Positions 49,730 to 60,749 of a DNA stretch of 64,000 bases are shown here, in pieces. Position numbers and translations under genes: made by a program. This DNA comes from Moniliophthora roreri. Lineage: Eukaryota; Basidiomycota; Agaricomycetes; Agaricales; Marasmiaceae. Within the stretch, counting starts at the first letter, position 1. Every line of letters begins with the position of its first letter. The notes beneath the pieces are model-generated. The model was not told where the DNA came from. It saw nothing but the letters and a program-made list of their open reading frames with translations, and did not search any database. The DNA is taken from contig LATX02000183.1 in assembly GCA_001466705.2 (NCBI GenBank), forward strand, positions 62,001 to 126,000, given 5' to 3'.

Positions 49730-52172
49730 AATTTTGAACATTGTACTAGCTAAGTTGGAATGAAACTCTATATACATCCCTCTCACATACAAAGTCAGAA
49801 CAGAAATCATTAAAGTAAAAGCCCTAATTAATTCAGGAGCAGGAGAATGCTTCATCAGCAAGAAGGAAGCACAACAAATTAGGAAACCATGGAACAAATT
49901 AGAAAAACCCATCAAAGTGTTTAACATAGACAGGACAAGAAACAAAACTGGATGGATCACACATTTTGTAATGATGGATTTCACAATTGGACACAAGGAA
50001 ATGAAAGAGATGCTCCTCATTTCTGGATTGGAACCTGAATGGATAATCCTAGGATTACCCTGGTTGCAAGCACACAACCCAGATATCAATTGGGTAACAG
50101 GAGTCATCAGATTTAGACCCAAGTGGAAAATATTGGCCAGGCGGTTTATGGGAACTCTAGACAGGCTAGATAATGAAGTGGTTTATCTGGAGTTTTATCA
50201 AAGGAACTGAGGACACAGATGACCTTCAGATCAATGCTAAGTTAACTGCCTCCCAAACACTTGCACAAACTAATGAAACAAAAGCAAAACCACTGGAGGG
50301 GGTGATCCTGCCTTACTTTTCAGACTTTACAGATTAATTCGAAAAGAAGAAGGCAGAAAGGTTTCCACTATCTCAGCTATATAACTATGTGATCAATCTT
50401 AAACCAGATTTCAAACTGATGGGTTGCAAAATCTACCTATTATTGCCAAAAGAACAAACTGAACAGGACAAGTTTCTAGACGAAAACTTATGGAAGAGAT
50501 ACAATTAGACCATTGATCTCACCTATGGTGTTGCCCTTCTTCTTTGTAGCAAAAAAGGTAGAAGCCTTGTGACCATGCCAAGACTACAGGAGATTGAACA
50601 ATGGCACAATCAAAAACCAATATCTATTACCATTGGTCATGGAACTCGTCAACAAGCTAAAAGATACCTGAATCTTTATGAAATTGGATCTTTGGAATGG
50701 TTACAACAACATCCAGATTAAAGATGGAGATCAGTGGAAAGCAGTGTTCAAGACTAGCTGAGGGTTGTTCAAACCAACAGTTATGTTCTTTGGTTTAAGC
50801 AATTCACCAATGACATTCCAAGTGTTCATGAACAACATTCTAAAGGACTTCATCAGCAAAGAATGGTGTGTCATCTACATAGATGACATCCTGATCTTCT
50901 CTGATGAATGGAGACTGCACCAGATTAGAACTAGGCACATATTGGAGCACTTGAGAGAATATGATCTCTTTCTGAAACCAGAGAAGTGTGAGTTCAAAGT
51001 TACAGAGGTGTTATTTCTGGGATTAATTATCAAACCCAGACATATCACAATGGACTCTGTCAAACTAGAAGAGATTCAAGATTGGGAAATACTTAAAACA
51101 GTTAAAGGTGTGCACTCATTTTTAGGATTCACAAATTTCTGCTGAAAATTCATAGGATAATATGCCAAAATTGTGAGACCACTTCACAACCTTACAAAGA
51201 AAGAGGCCACCTTTGAATGGACACTGAAATGCGATAAGGCCTTCAAACTGCTAAAACAGAAGTTTCTTGTGGAACTAATTCTGAAGATGCTAAATGTAGA
51301 GGAACCTTTCATAATTGAAGCAGATGCATTGAAATGGGCATCAGGGGCAGTATTATGACAAAAAGGGTCAGATGGAGAATACTACCCATATGGATACATC
51401 TCTCATGCTTTCGATGCGACAGAACAAAATTATAAGATCTATGATCAGGAATTATTTGTGATTATCAAGGCTCTGGAAACCTGGAAGCATTACCTCATTG
51501 GAGGACCACATCTGGTAACCATACTTTCAGATCACAAAAGCCTCACTTACTTCAGGACTGCACAGAAATTAAACTGACAACAAGCATGGTGGAGTTTATT
51601 CTTATCTGAATTTGATCTAAACCTTGTACATGTGCCAGGATCAAAAATAGTACAATCAGACCTATTATCAAGACAACTGGATCTTGTCCCAGAAGAGAAT
51701 ATGGACAACAAAGATATAGTAATGCTACCCAATAAAATATGGCACTAGAGAGTCTACTGGAAGAGGAAGTACCCCCAATCAAATCTTCCCTTCAGAACTG
51801 GAAAATGGAAGATAGACTCTTGTTTTTCAAGAAATGAGTATATGTTCCAGACGACATGAAGCTCTGACATGAAATTGTACAAAGCATACACAAGGCTAAT
51901 CCACATGGGCACTCTGGTCAATATAACACTGTTGATCAAGTGCAAAAAGACTACTGGTGGCCAGGCATGACAAAATTCATTAAAAAATTTGTCAATAGAC
52001 GTGCAGCATGCCAACAAATAAAAATCAACACACATTCTACATGAGTTCTCTTGCAGCCCATTGGCAGAACCAAAGATGTGTTACTATTCCAAATCTGTAC
52101 AATGGATCTAATTACTGATCTACTAGAGGTCGGTGGGTATAGTGCTCTCATGGTCATGATGGACCATGTGGT
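49730..52172 (+). pseudogene. pol: Gypsy pol: protease, reverse transcriptase, RNase H, integrase N-part (disrupted)
   Basis: Protease: ALINSGAGECF, where the catalytic D-S/T-G has become N-S-G. Reverse transcriptase: [34 protein letters not shown], and the YxDD box YIDDILIF at about 50875. RNase H: FIIEADALKWASGAVL and DHKSLTYF. Integrase: an HHCC-like finger with the first Cys replaced (FVNRRAACQQ), then MDLITDLLEVGGYSALMVMM with the first catalytic Asp, after which the frame runs into a nested repeat. Several in-frame stops fit CGA or TGG to TGA changes. Confidence 0.85.
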
Positions 52173-52173
52173 A

Positions 52174-52616
52174 AAGATGCTCAAAAACCTATGCCTCTAC
52201 TATGAAAACACAAGGCCTGTGGTGCCAAAATACTCCGAAAAAAGTATATATAAGTTTTTGATTCTCAGTTTTTGTTTGTGAGTTGGTTTGGCATGGTTTA
52301 CTGTTACTGCAACATTAAGAATAACTCTCAGCATATTACTCAGTAGCTCAGAGATGAATGCCTTCAAAAACAACTTCTCAGATTTGAGATTGGTGTTTGT
52401 TTTTATAAATATTTTCTTGGGTATGTGGTTTATTAATCACTTCAAAGCAAAACTGGTATAGAGTTTGACCAGAAACTGCCCAAAGATTAAACTTCTTCTA
52501 AGTGAGAACAAAGGTGCCTCTTGCATCTGAATATAGCCCTTTTAGCTATGTTCTGTGACAATTCTCAAGAGGACAAATCTTCTAGACACTGCTAGCCTGA
52601 AACCCTTTCTGATTCA
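52174..52616 (+). repeat. ~440 bp dispersed repeat, copy 3, inside integrase
   Basis: Same sequence as 44650-45093. It begins directly behind the integrase core start (ending MMDHVV). After its end at GATTCA the sequence does not return to the integrase reading, so insertion was accompanied or followed by a deletion or rearrangement. Confidence 0.8.
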
Positions 52617-52799
52617 TGTTGTTGGGGTAGTTAGAGTTCAGTTCAGTTGCTGGTACAACCAGCCTCTGTCCTATGGGTTCATTGTTATAAGTAACAGAAG
52701 GAATAGAAGGAGTCTGAGCTGCATTCAACATTGTAGAGGTTTAGGGTAGTCAGTGGGCAACCTTGTACTCCAAATATATATCCATCACATGTATCAGGT

Positions 52800-53333
52800 C
52801 TTTTTTCTTCATCCATTGGTTGTGGGAAGAATCATAATCTTTCTATGACACAAGGTATTCCTTAAGGTTCCTTTTTGGTCTATGCCTGACAATAGCTTCT
52901 ACTTTGAACTCTTCCCTGCCTTTGACTATGTCAGGTGGGGGTTCTAGAAAGTTTGGGCTGTGGACTTCATTCTGTTTGTACAGAGATAGGAGGCCAGTGT
53001 GGAAGACAGAGTGGATTCTCTATTGGAAAGAGAGTTTCAACTTGTATGTTACTGGTCCAAGGATTTCTTTTATTTTGAAAGGTTCTTCTCTTTTTGGTGA
53101 CAGTTTTGGAGAGGGGTATTCAAGTGATAAGTTCTTTCCTTCCAACCAGACTTTCTGACCTTTTTCAAATCTGTCAAAGGTTCTGCCATTCCTTTCCTTT
53201 ACTTTACTTTCCTTGCCACAATGTCCAGTAATGCTGATGTCTCCTCTCTCAGCTTCTTTAGTTCCACAATCCTCTGTTCTACTGATGGTATGTTTATTTT
53301 TTCAAAGACTGTTGGAAGGGGTCTCTTGGAGAG
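52800..53333 (-). mobile_element. Inverted fragment of gypsy integrase C-terminus and chromodomain
   Basis: Read on the minus strand this matches 58695-59225 of element 2 (plus strand). Equivalent antisense words are shared, for example FFPSNQTF, NLYVTGP and KFFPSNQ in the complementary frame, and CATTGGTTGTG at the chromodomain side. The orientation switches to plus at about 53333-53338, where the downstream frame begins. Confidence 0.75.
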
Positions 53334-53337
53334 AAGA

Positions 53338-54235
53338 CAGCCCACCTCTCTTGTCCCTGAGACTTACACAAGCAGGAGCATGGATGTTCCTCAGAAGGAC
53401 AGACAAAGAACAAACCCCCCTTCCCCACATTCCAATTCCCTGGCCCCCTCTCAGCTCTCCCTTATATACTCTGAACTCACTGCCACTGTCAACAACCTTT
53501 TCTGAAGCTCCTCTTCCTCCCCAATCTCCAATGCCTCCAAATGAGCAGTGCTCTTCCCCTGAATCTCTCCTCTCTCAACCCCACCAAGAATGTCCCACAA
53601 ACAATTCCCAAGAATGAACCCTCTCCAAAACAGTTCTCTGCCTTCACCTACACCTCCATCTCTCTCAGAATCCATCAACATCAAACTCCACTTCTCCCCA
53701 ATCTTCACCAAACCCAACAACAAGCTCTCTTCCAGCTTACTATTCATAAGGAGTACAAATGAACAACAACATGTCAGTATGGAATATAGAGGACAAGGAT
53801 GAGGAAGAAGAACAGCAACCAGAAGGGCCATTGAGGCCTTCTATGCTGTGGCCACAGAACAGGATGGCTAAGGTGTCAGAGCACTTAAATGCTCTGTGTG
53901 CAGAATGAGCAACTACTGTGCTGTTGACTGTGGGGACTATTGTTGCTACATTTGCAGAGTATATATGCAGCTGGAAATTTGCCTCAAGACTGTAGTCAGC
54001 AACGAAGGTCTTGAAGAACTTCAGGACAGAACTATCCCTGTGGCCCTTTGCCTTCTGACTACAATCTATGACACCTTGACTACAATGATAACCTCTACAG
54101 AGATGGAGAACAATAGGTTGGACAAAGAAGATGAGGAACCTGAAGGACATCTGATGTTCATATATGTAGGACCAAAGACTGATCCAAACTTATGCATTAT
54201 TCCCTTACATGCTAATGGATGAGTATCGAGACTGG
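53338..54235 (+). pseudogene. Extra reading frame after pol, element 1 (decayed)
   Basis: Aligns with 59830-60600 of element 2: LLSLRLTQAGAW against LISPRPTQVDAWTYL, a Pro/Ser-rich middle (PPQSPMPPNEQCSSPES against TPQFPMPPPMLIPPP), then HLNALCAE and LEELQDRTIPVA (in shifted frames) against ALNALFAEWETTAL and LQELQTRTIPTA. Stops and shifts are present. It lies between the pol remnant and the 3' LTR; function unknown. Confidence 0.55.
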
Positions 54236-54260
54236 AGTCTCAAATCTAAATAGGGAGTAA

Positions 54261-54723
54261 TGTTACAATTCTTTATTTTAGACACTTGTACTATACCATT
54301 TTCCTTCCTTGTCTTTACTATGCTTCTTGTTAACATCTGGACAAGTACACCTTCCTAGTTTCCATTTCCTGCTCTCCAATGTACTAACTTCTATCAAGTT
54401 CTATACTCTTCTTCTGTGCTTATTCATCCCCTTTTCCATCTTGTTCTTCAGACTTCCATGCTTATAAAACCCTATTACAAATCTCCTTTTCCTTAATGTT
54501 CTATGACTTTCTTTCTCTACAAACAAGAGTCACAAAGCTTGTATTTAAGTAGAACTGACTGGGCCTAAGCTTGACCTAGTTAATCAACTTGTATTCAAGC
54601 AACAATCAACCCTCTGAACCTTAGTATATCTACTGAGCAAACTCAAACTTGAACCTTAGAACTTAGCATTACTGAGCCTCAGTAGTGTTAGGTTGTTAGC
54701 ATTGCTGCACAAGTAATGTAACA
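54261..54723 (+). mobile_element. 3' LTR of gypsy element 1
   Basis: 463 bp, TGTTACAATTCTTTATTTTA to AAGTAATGTAACA, preceded by a purine-rich tract TAGGGAGTAA. It contains a TATAAAACCC promoter-like box and the AGCTTGACCTAGTTAAT segment conserved among all LTRs of this family. Confidence 0.85.
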
Positions 54724-54757
54724 CTTGCCAAGAGGCTACCCAACCAAGAAACTACTC

Positions 54758-55345
54758 CTATAAAGAGGAATCAGATAGGATAAGACAAGAAAAAGAAAAG
54801 AAACATACTGAAGGAAGGCTCCAGAGATCAGATGACTGGTTGGACTCATCCTTCAGAAGGCTGGAAACAGAGCCAAAAGACATGGGAGTAAGCAAATCTC
54901 TTATGGATAGAGAAGGGGTGGAGCTACTCACAGCAGCAGACTTCTCAGTGACAATGTTGACATCTGAAGCATCAATGGTAGACCTGCTGGATTCGGCAGT
55001 AGCAGCAGCATCAGGAATTGTCTTGGGCACCACAATGTTCTTGTCACTGATTTCCCATTCTGAGCCCTTTTTACCAATAATGTCAAGGTCGGTACTCTTG
55101 ATGAAAATACAGAGGGGGCTGTTGACTGAACTGGGTACCTTACAAAGCTTGTTGCCACAGTCTTTGGGATTCTTGAGCAACAGGTTGGAGGTTGACCAAC
55201 TGAAGCCAACACAGAGAGACGCAATCTGAGTGTCAGATGCCTGGAAGGAAGAATTCAAAAAGGTCAAAGCCTGCAGGAGTTGACAAGAGTCTTAAACCCA
55301 AGCCTTCAATGAGTCCTGAGCCAGATTGATAGAACAGCTGAGAGC
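54758..55345 (-). pseudogene. Unrecognised minus-strand exon-like fragment
   Basis: A frame of about 190 codons with one stop reads SALSCSINLAQDSLKAWV, stop, DSCQLLQALTFLNSSFQASD, then VPKTIPDAAATAESSRSTID and DLLTPMSFGSVSSLLKDESN. It ends LWSLPS before a GTATGT donor. The composition is protein-like and Ser-rich; family unknown. It sits between the gypsy 3' LTR and the second 1.6 kb repeat. Confidence 0.35.
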
Positions 55346-55370
55346 TGAAGTCTGATGATCAAGCAGGGAA

Positions 55371-56978
55371 TGATAATATGGCAAACCTAGAGAAGACTCA
55401 ATTTTATTTGATTTACATTACTTTTGAATCAGAACACTTTGGTATGACATGAGATAATAGGTAATAAGAACTAGAGTGAGCCCAGTCTGCTAGTTATTGC
55501 CTTAGAGAAGCTACAGTGTGTTGGAAAGTACAAAGAGCTATATGATCTGCTATACAGAGGTGTCTAAGTTATATATTCTGACTTATCTATGTATCAGATC
55601 TGAAGCAGATCACTCCCAAAACCTGTAGGGAACCTAACTATAACCATACAAACATGTTGGCTAGTTAACTGAGCTCTTTCAAAGTGCTATCAATGGGAAT
55701 TTTCAATTTATTCACTTCTCTATGACATCTGCAAAGTGCAACATGCAGTCATACAGTACGGAGGTACTTAGAGAAGACATTAGAACAGAGAGATGACTTG
55801 AAAAGGAACAATCAGAGAATGATCAGACATTGGAATATGCAGATCAGAATCAAAGCAGATGATCTCTTAATAAAGAGTTCCAACATGATGCAAATAGATG
55901 AAATTACTTAACAAGGGGCAACACAACCTCAGAAAGAGTTGAAACACCTCAGAACAAGTGTAGCTATGTGACTACAGATACAATAAGACATATAATTAAT
56001 ATCTAAAGGAATAGATAAGATCAAGAATGAATTATCAAAGGAGACAGGAACAGGAACAGTATGTTCCAGCCTCAGAAGCTTTGAAACCTGGACATGGAAT
56101 GGATAGACTCATCTGTCCATCCAGACCCACCTAGAAAAGAGAAAAATCAAATCTCTAAGAGTCCAGAACACCTGGAAAACAGATACCTGTGCAGATATGG
56201 TTGGATACCTGAATGGCCAGACTCTGTGACACCCAAATATTCCCTTTTAGCACCTCAGTCACTCATTTATTATTTTCCTGAATTATTGGTCATTATTTAC
56301 ATTTTCCTATAGAAATATTCCTTGGACAGTATATAAGGACAGCTAGATATTTGTATATACTCAAGTAACTCTGCCCCCTCTGATTGTGAATACATGACAA
56401 GTTTGTTTGGTGTATAATTGCATATGCCATTCCAGTTTTGCTTCCTCACTTCAGGCCCTGGAGATTGGTTCTGAGTGACTCTAGAGAGATAGAAATCTGA
56501 TAATGAACTTGCATCATAAGAGACAAAGAGTAACATCTTTAGTGCACTTGGCACTTTTCTAAGAGATAACTTTACACCAAAAGTTCTGGTGGCTTTTGGA
56601 GTGTGGCCTGTATTGGATATCAGGTTGTGACACACTTAGAGTCTTAACAAAGGAATTGGGCTTGTGATTAAGCTCTTTGTAGAAACTAGTCTAGAACCTT
56701 TTCCAGTACACTGTGTACTGTAGTTGTCTTAAAGAAGTCTTGAACTCCATAGGGTCAGACTATATTGGCTACTGAGTCTTTTGGTAGAACTGTAGCTCTT
56801 GTGTTTTGTGCTTTATGCACCATGTTCTTGTGTGTGTTTGTGTGTTTGGATATAAACTCTTTTAAAACCCATATATACTCCTCTGGAGGTGAACACTTTG
56901 AAGTAGATTACTTCAATAAGAGAAAATCAACCTAGCTAAGAGTTTGTTGGCATTCTAAGTGTGGTAACTCTGATCACA
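55371..56978 (+). repeat. ~1.6 kb dispersed direct repeat, copy 2 (possible 3' LTR)
   Basis: Matches 42469-44133 end to end. It starts TGATAATATGGCAAACCTAG and ends GTGGTAACTCTGATCACA. It is immediately preceded by the purine tract AAGCAGGGAA, as expected for the polypurine primer of a 3' LTR, which copy 1 lacks. No target duplication is evident. Confidence 0.7.
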
Positions 56979-57195
56979 TTGATCCACACTTGCACAACAA
57001 CTTGAGATAGACTTTTTGGAGGTTATCTTTTGGGTAGTTTTCTGCTAGTCTTATCTTAGACAAGTTAATGAGCCTTCTGCAACCTTTTGAAGACTGAGAT
57101 GTCTTTAGAAAGAGATAAAGCTTTGATACAAAAGACCTAGAAAAGAAAATGTAAACAAAAGAATAGACATAGAAAAGAAAGTATGCACTAGCATA

Positions 57196-57542
57196 TGTTA
57201 CATTTTCCCTCCTTACATATGCTTCCCTCTTTATCAGACCATTACACCTTTCCTGTCCCCTTTTCCTTCTCTATATGCTTCTACTTCTATTGGACACATA
57301 CACCTTCCCTGTTCCCTTTTCCCTCCCAAGCTTGTAATACTATTATGTCAACATATACTGGTGGCACTGGATATTACTTATATTTAGCCAACACTACTGC
57401 TTACATACAGAACATTATGTAGATGTCAGATGTACTTATTTAAGTGCACATACCTGGACTCTAGCTCTCCAGCTTGACCTGGTTAATTTATTACCTTGTG
57501 TCAAACACATGACTAATGCTGTTTGGCATGAGTAACATAATA
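57196..57542 (+). mobile_element. Solo LTR of the gypsy family
   Basis: TGTTACATTTTCCCTCCTTA to AGTAACATAATA, with the family landmarks ACACATACACCTTCCC and CAGCTTGACCTGGTTAAT. Flanks GCATA and GTATA differ at one base and could be a 5 bp target duplication. Confidence 0.65.
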
Positions 57543-57859
57543 GTATAAGAGTTCAGGCTAAGGTCCAAGTCTTTGGTGGCCTTGTTGATGGTCTCAAACC
57601 ACAATCAGTTGTAAGAACGTGGGAAACTGCTCTGTCAGCAGCCTTCACACTTCATGCAGGTGGGTGTGAGGATTTTGTTGTTGGGCTAGAAACATAAATA
57701 AGAAAACAAAGATCTTAAATAAGAATCATGTACTTTGGGTAACATGGTAACACATTAAAGGAATATACTGAGGGAAGCCAAAGTACCACTATGGATAGCA
57801 ATAGAAGCAGGAGAGTCTGAAATAAAAAGAAAATTAGAAGAAAAAGTGGAAGGCAAAAC

Positions 57860-58340
57860 ATGAAGCTTACTAAGCACATTTTGGAGTGTCTGAGTGCAAC
57901 CAAAATATTCAACAAGTTGATCCATAAATTTGGGTTTTTTGGTGAGCTTGTGCCTTGAATGCTATAAGCAGGAATTTTGGTGGTGTTGTAAACATCCTTG
58001 ATGATGATGTTGGAGTCACTGGGATCCAGAATAGCTCTACCTTTCTCCTTGCCCTTAGAAACTGAGGTAGCAGGAGCATTATCATTATGGACAGAAAGAG
58101 CAAGTTTATTGGATGATAGAGTTTTGGTTGACATGGCGAGAGGCTTTTGCACATGAGACCTAGTGCTTCTCTGAGGAAGAAACTAGAGAATAAGTAGAAA
58201 TGCTTAGAAAAAGAGAAATGAGGACTTACTGCAGATGCAGAGCCAGGCTCAGATTTTATTTGCACCATGACCATGTCACTGGAAGTCTTAGAGGACTTCA
58301 CTAGGATAGGCCTGGGCCAAGGCTTTGAATGATGCTGTGA
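57860..58340 (-). pseudogene. Unrecognised spliced minus-strand fragment
   Basis: An exon reading SSKTSSDMVMVQIKSEPGSA ends at a GTAAGT donor. After a 48 bp intron ending TCTCTAG it continues FLPQRSTRSHVQKPLAMSTK, then SVSKGKEKGRAILDPSDSNI and TTKIPAYSIQGTSSPKNPNL. The frame then decays. Family unknown; it could be the 5' part of the gene whose other pieces lie at 54758-55345 and 47812-48160. Confidence 0.3.
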
Positions 58341-58405
58341 AGTGGTATCTAAGAAAGAATTATCAACCTTAGGCTAGAAAAAGTGGTTATTAGTGAAAGA
58401 GATCA

Positions 58406-58600
58406 TGTTACAATTTGTCCCACTTTATCTCATTCTGCTCCTTTTCTGTCTTCACCTCATTCCATTCCAGAACACTGTCATATAATATATTATTTATATT
58501 CTTGTGTTACTAAACAACACCCTATGCTTCTCATTCTATTAGACAAGGGGATATTTTTACTTTTAAACAACTTTCATTTACTCTCAGAGAGCTCATTTAA
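58406..58600 (+). mobile_element. LTR fragment at the 5' side of gypsy element 2
   Basis: Starts TGTTACAATTTGTCCCACTT and contains ATGCTTCTCATTCTATTAGACA, in the order of the family LTRs. It merges after about 200 bp into integrase coding sequence, so everything between (rest of LTR, gag, most of pol) is deleted. No matching target duplication with the 3' end (GATCA against CAAGA). Confidence 0.5.
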
Positions 58601-58619
58601 GCTCAGAATGATACCCCAT

Positions 58620-59288
58620 TTTGTGGAATTTGCCCATAATTCTAGAACCCATTCCACTATGCATCAAAGTCCATTCTATCTCATGATGGGCTATCATCCA
58701 AGACCTCTTCCCACTATCTTTGACAAATCCTCCATCCCATCCATTGAACAGAGAATCTTGGAGTTAAAGAAATTGTAAGAAGAAACATTGGTGTTGCTAG
58801 ATATCTCCGCTTGAAGAATAAGAGAAAGAAGTGGTAGAACTTTTGACAAGTTCGAGAAGGGACAGAAGGTCTGGTTGGAAGGGAAGAACTTATCGCTTGG
58901 ATATCTATTCCCAAAACTATCCCCAAAATGTGAAGGACCATTCAAAATCAAAGAAGTCTTGGGTCCAGTGACATACAAGTTAAAAGTCCCCTTCCAATGG
59001 AGAATCCACCCCGTATTCCATGCTGGACTCGTTACACCATACAAGGAAAACAAAGTTCACAGACCAAATTTTCTAGAACCTCCACTAGACATAGTAGAAG
59101 GACAGAAGGAATTTGAAGTTGAAGCAATCATTAGGCATAGACCAAAGGGAAAACAAAAGAAGCCAACTGAATATCTCGTGTCCTGGAAAGGGTACGACTC
59201 ATCGCACAACCAATGGCTAAAGCCAAGTGGACTAAAGCATTCCATGGAGCTTTATCTGAAATATAAAATCAAGTATGACTTGCACTGA
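58620..59288 (+). pseudogene. pol: Gypsy integrase C-terminus with chromodomain (element 2)
   Basis: Integrase end: HFVEFAHNSRTHSTMHQSPF, YLMMGYHPRPLP, then KGQKVWLEGKNL and a GPF..KEVLGPVTYKL block. The chromodomain follows: FEVEAIIRHRPKG, TEYLVSWKGYDSSHNQWLKP, ending before a stop at 59286. Chromodomains direct integration of chromoviruses to marked chromatin. Two stops lie between 58779 and 58815. The catalytic D,D,E core is missing. This copy still contains CpGs and is better preserved than element 1. Confidence 0.8.
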
Positions 59289-59309
59289 AACCTCACTCAT
59301 CCCATCAAA

Positions 59310-60582
59310 ATGTCTTCTTCCTCTGCTCAGTGAATGCAAGCCTTCCCCAATGACATCACCCATTCTGGTCCTTTCCATCCCACTGTTTTCAAACTCCTCT
59401 ACATTCTAGATGCTGCACATCATGATGATGAAATTGCCAGAGCCATCGAACATGATGATCGACAAAGAGCATTATACAGATGCTTGCTTTTCCTACGAGG
59501 ACAACGTCAAATAATGAGTGAGGCCATTACCCAAATCGATCACCAAATGGGCATGTTCACTTGAGGCATTGCCAAAGATGAGGATTTCACATTGAACAGT
59601 CCAATCTCAGTACCCCATTCTAATTTTGATTTCGAAGTCCTTCCGCTTCATGTAGTCATTCCTGAAACAGGTACCAAGGGGGAGCCCTTTCCAACTGACG
59701 ATGACATTAGCTCCAATGAACCTGCCTTCCTCCTTGCAGTTAGAAGACACTGAAGAGAGCTTAGAAGAGTGATTGAGATTGCTTGCAGATAGTTCCTTCT
59801 CGACCTCAGACAGCAAGCGACTTATATCCCCGAGACCGACACAAGTAGACGCTTGGACGTATCTCACACCAATCCCAGAGGAACGGGAATGGCATCCCTA
59901 CCTCCCAATGAGCAAACCCTTCTCTACCCAGTACACTCCCCTCTCACAGAGCCCAACCGAACCTCTTCCCCCATCTTCCCAATTTCCTGAGCTATGGAAC
60001 GAGCTCAACTCTTCCCTGATGTCTCTATTCCAACAACACCGCCCCAAATGCTCTGAACCACTGACTCCCCAATTCCCAATGCCACCACCAATGCTGATTC
60101 CCCCGCCATCATCAATTACTCTCCCAGTCCAGTCAATCCATCACACAATACTTGGACAGCAGCGAGACTTTCTCTGGGACTCCCCTCCCCTGTTATCCCC
60201 ACCAATCCAGATACTGGCTGTCCATATTGCATCAGTATGAGACAATGAGGAAGAAGATCAGGAAGACAGGGGTTTGCAACTAGAAAACAGATTACCAACT
60301 CCTGTTCCACCTACTATGGAACAGGTCGACAAAGTGTACTCAGCGCTGAATGCTCTGTTTGCCGAATGGGAGACTACTGCACTGTCAACTGTGGAGACTA
60401 CTGTTGTCTGGTTTGCAGAGTTACTAAGGCTGGGCATCTCTCTCAAAACTGCTGTGACTGATGAAGGTCTACAAGAACTTCAAACGAGAACAATACCCAC
60501 AGCCATCCAGCTGCTGACTATGATTGGTGAGACAATACCATGTGGGACGATGAGGTCTATAGAGATGGAGAGAGCTGAATGA
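59310..60582 (+). pseudogene. Extra reading frame after pol, element 2
   Basis: Begins at the ATG 22 bp after the pol stop (MSSSSAQ, then a TGA, MQAFPNDITHSGPFHPTVFK). It holds a hydrophilic helical block (ARAIEHDDRQRALYRCLLFL), shifts frame once near 59.7 kb, then runs 59773-60582 with a single TGA at 60238. A Pro-rich centre is followed by a conserved C-terminal block (KVYSALNALFAEWETTALST, LQELQTRTIPTAIQLLTMIG). Total about 420 codons. No membrane segment or signal peptide, so not evidently env-like. Related sequence occupies the same place in element 1. Confidence 0.55.
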
Positions 60583-60749
60583 CCACAAGAACCTCCCCCC
60601 TCTGCAGACAGCTTAATGGTAGATTTAGGTGAACCGGAAGGACTGAGGACTTTCTTCTTCATACAACGATGACTGGAATTTTATAGCAAATGGTTAGTAG
60701 GAGGAACACCTATTTCAAATGCAGACATTCGAGCATAGAACGGGGGTAA

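Larger units (their letters stand above)
48473..54723 (+). mobile_element. Ty3/gypsy chromovirus, decayed element 1
   Basis: A 6.25 kb insertion bounded by LTR ends TGTTACA...TGTAACA and a near-perfect 5 bp target duplication (CTTAC at 48468-48472, CTTGC at 54724-54728). Order inside: gag, protease, reverse transcriptase, RNase H, integrase start, a nested ~440 bp repeat (52174-52616), an inverted integrase/chromodomain piece (about 52800-53333), an extra frame, and the 3' LTR. Stops and frame shifts occur throughout, so it is dead. The Ty3-type order (integrase after RNase H), with a chromodomain, assigns it to the chromoviruses. Confidence 0.85.

Noticed and set aside
59310..60582. Retroviral env-like gene
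   Set aside because: The position fits, but there is no signal peptide, membrane segment or cleavage-type motif. Called only an extra frame.
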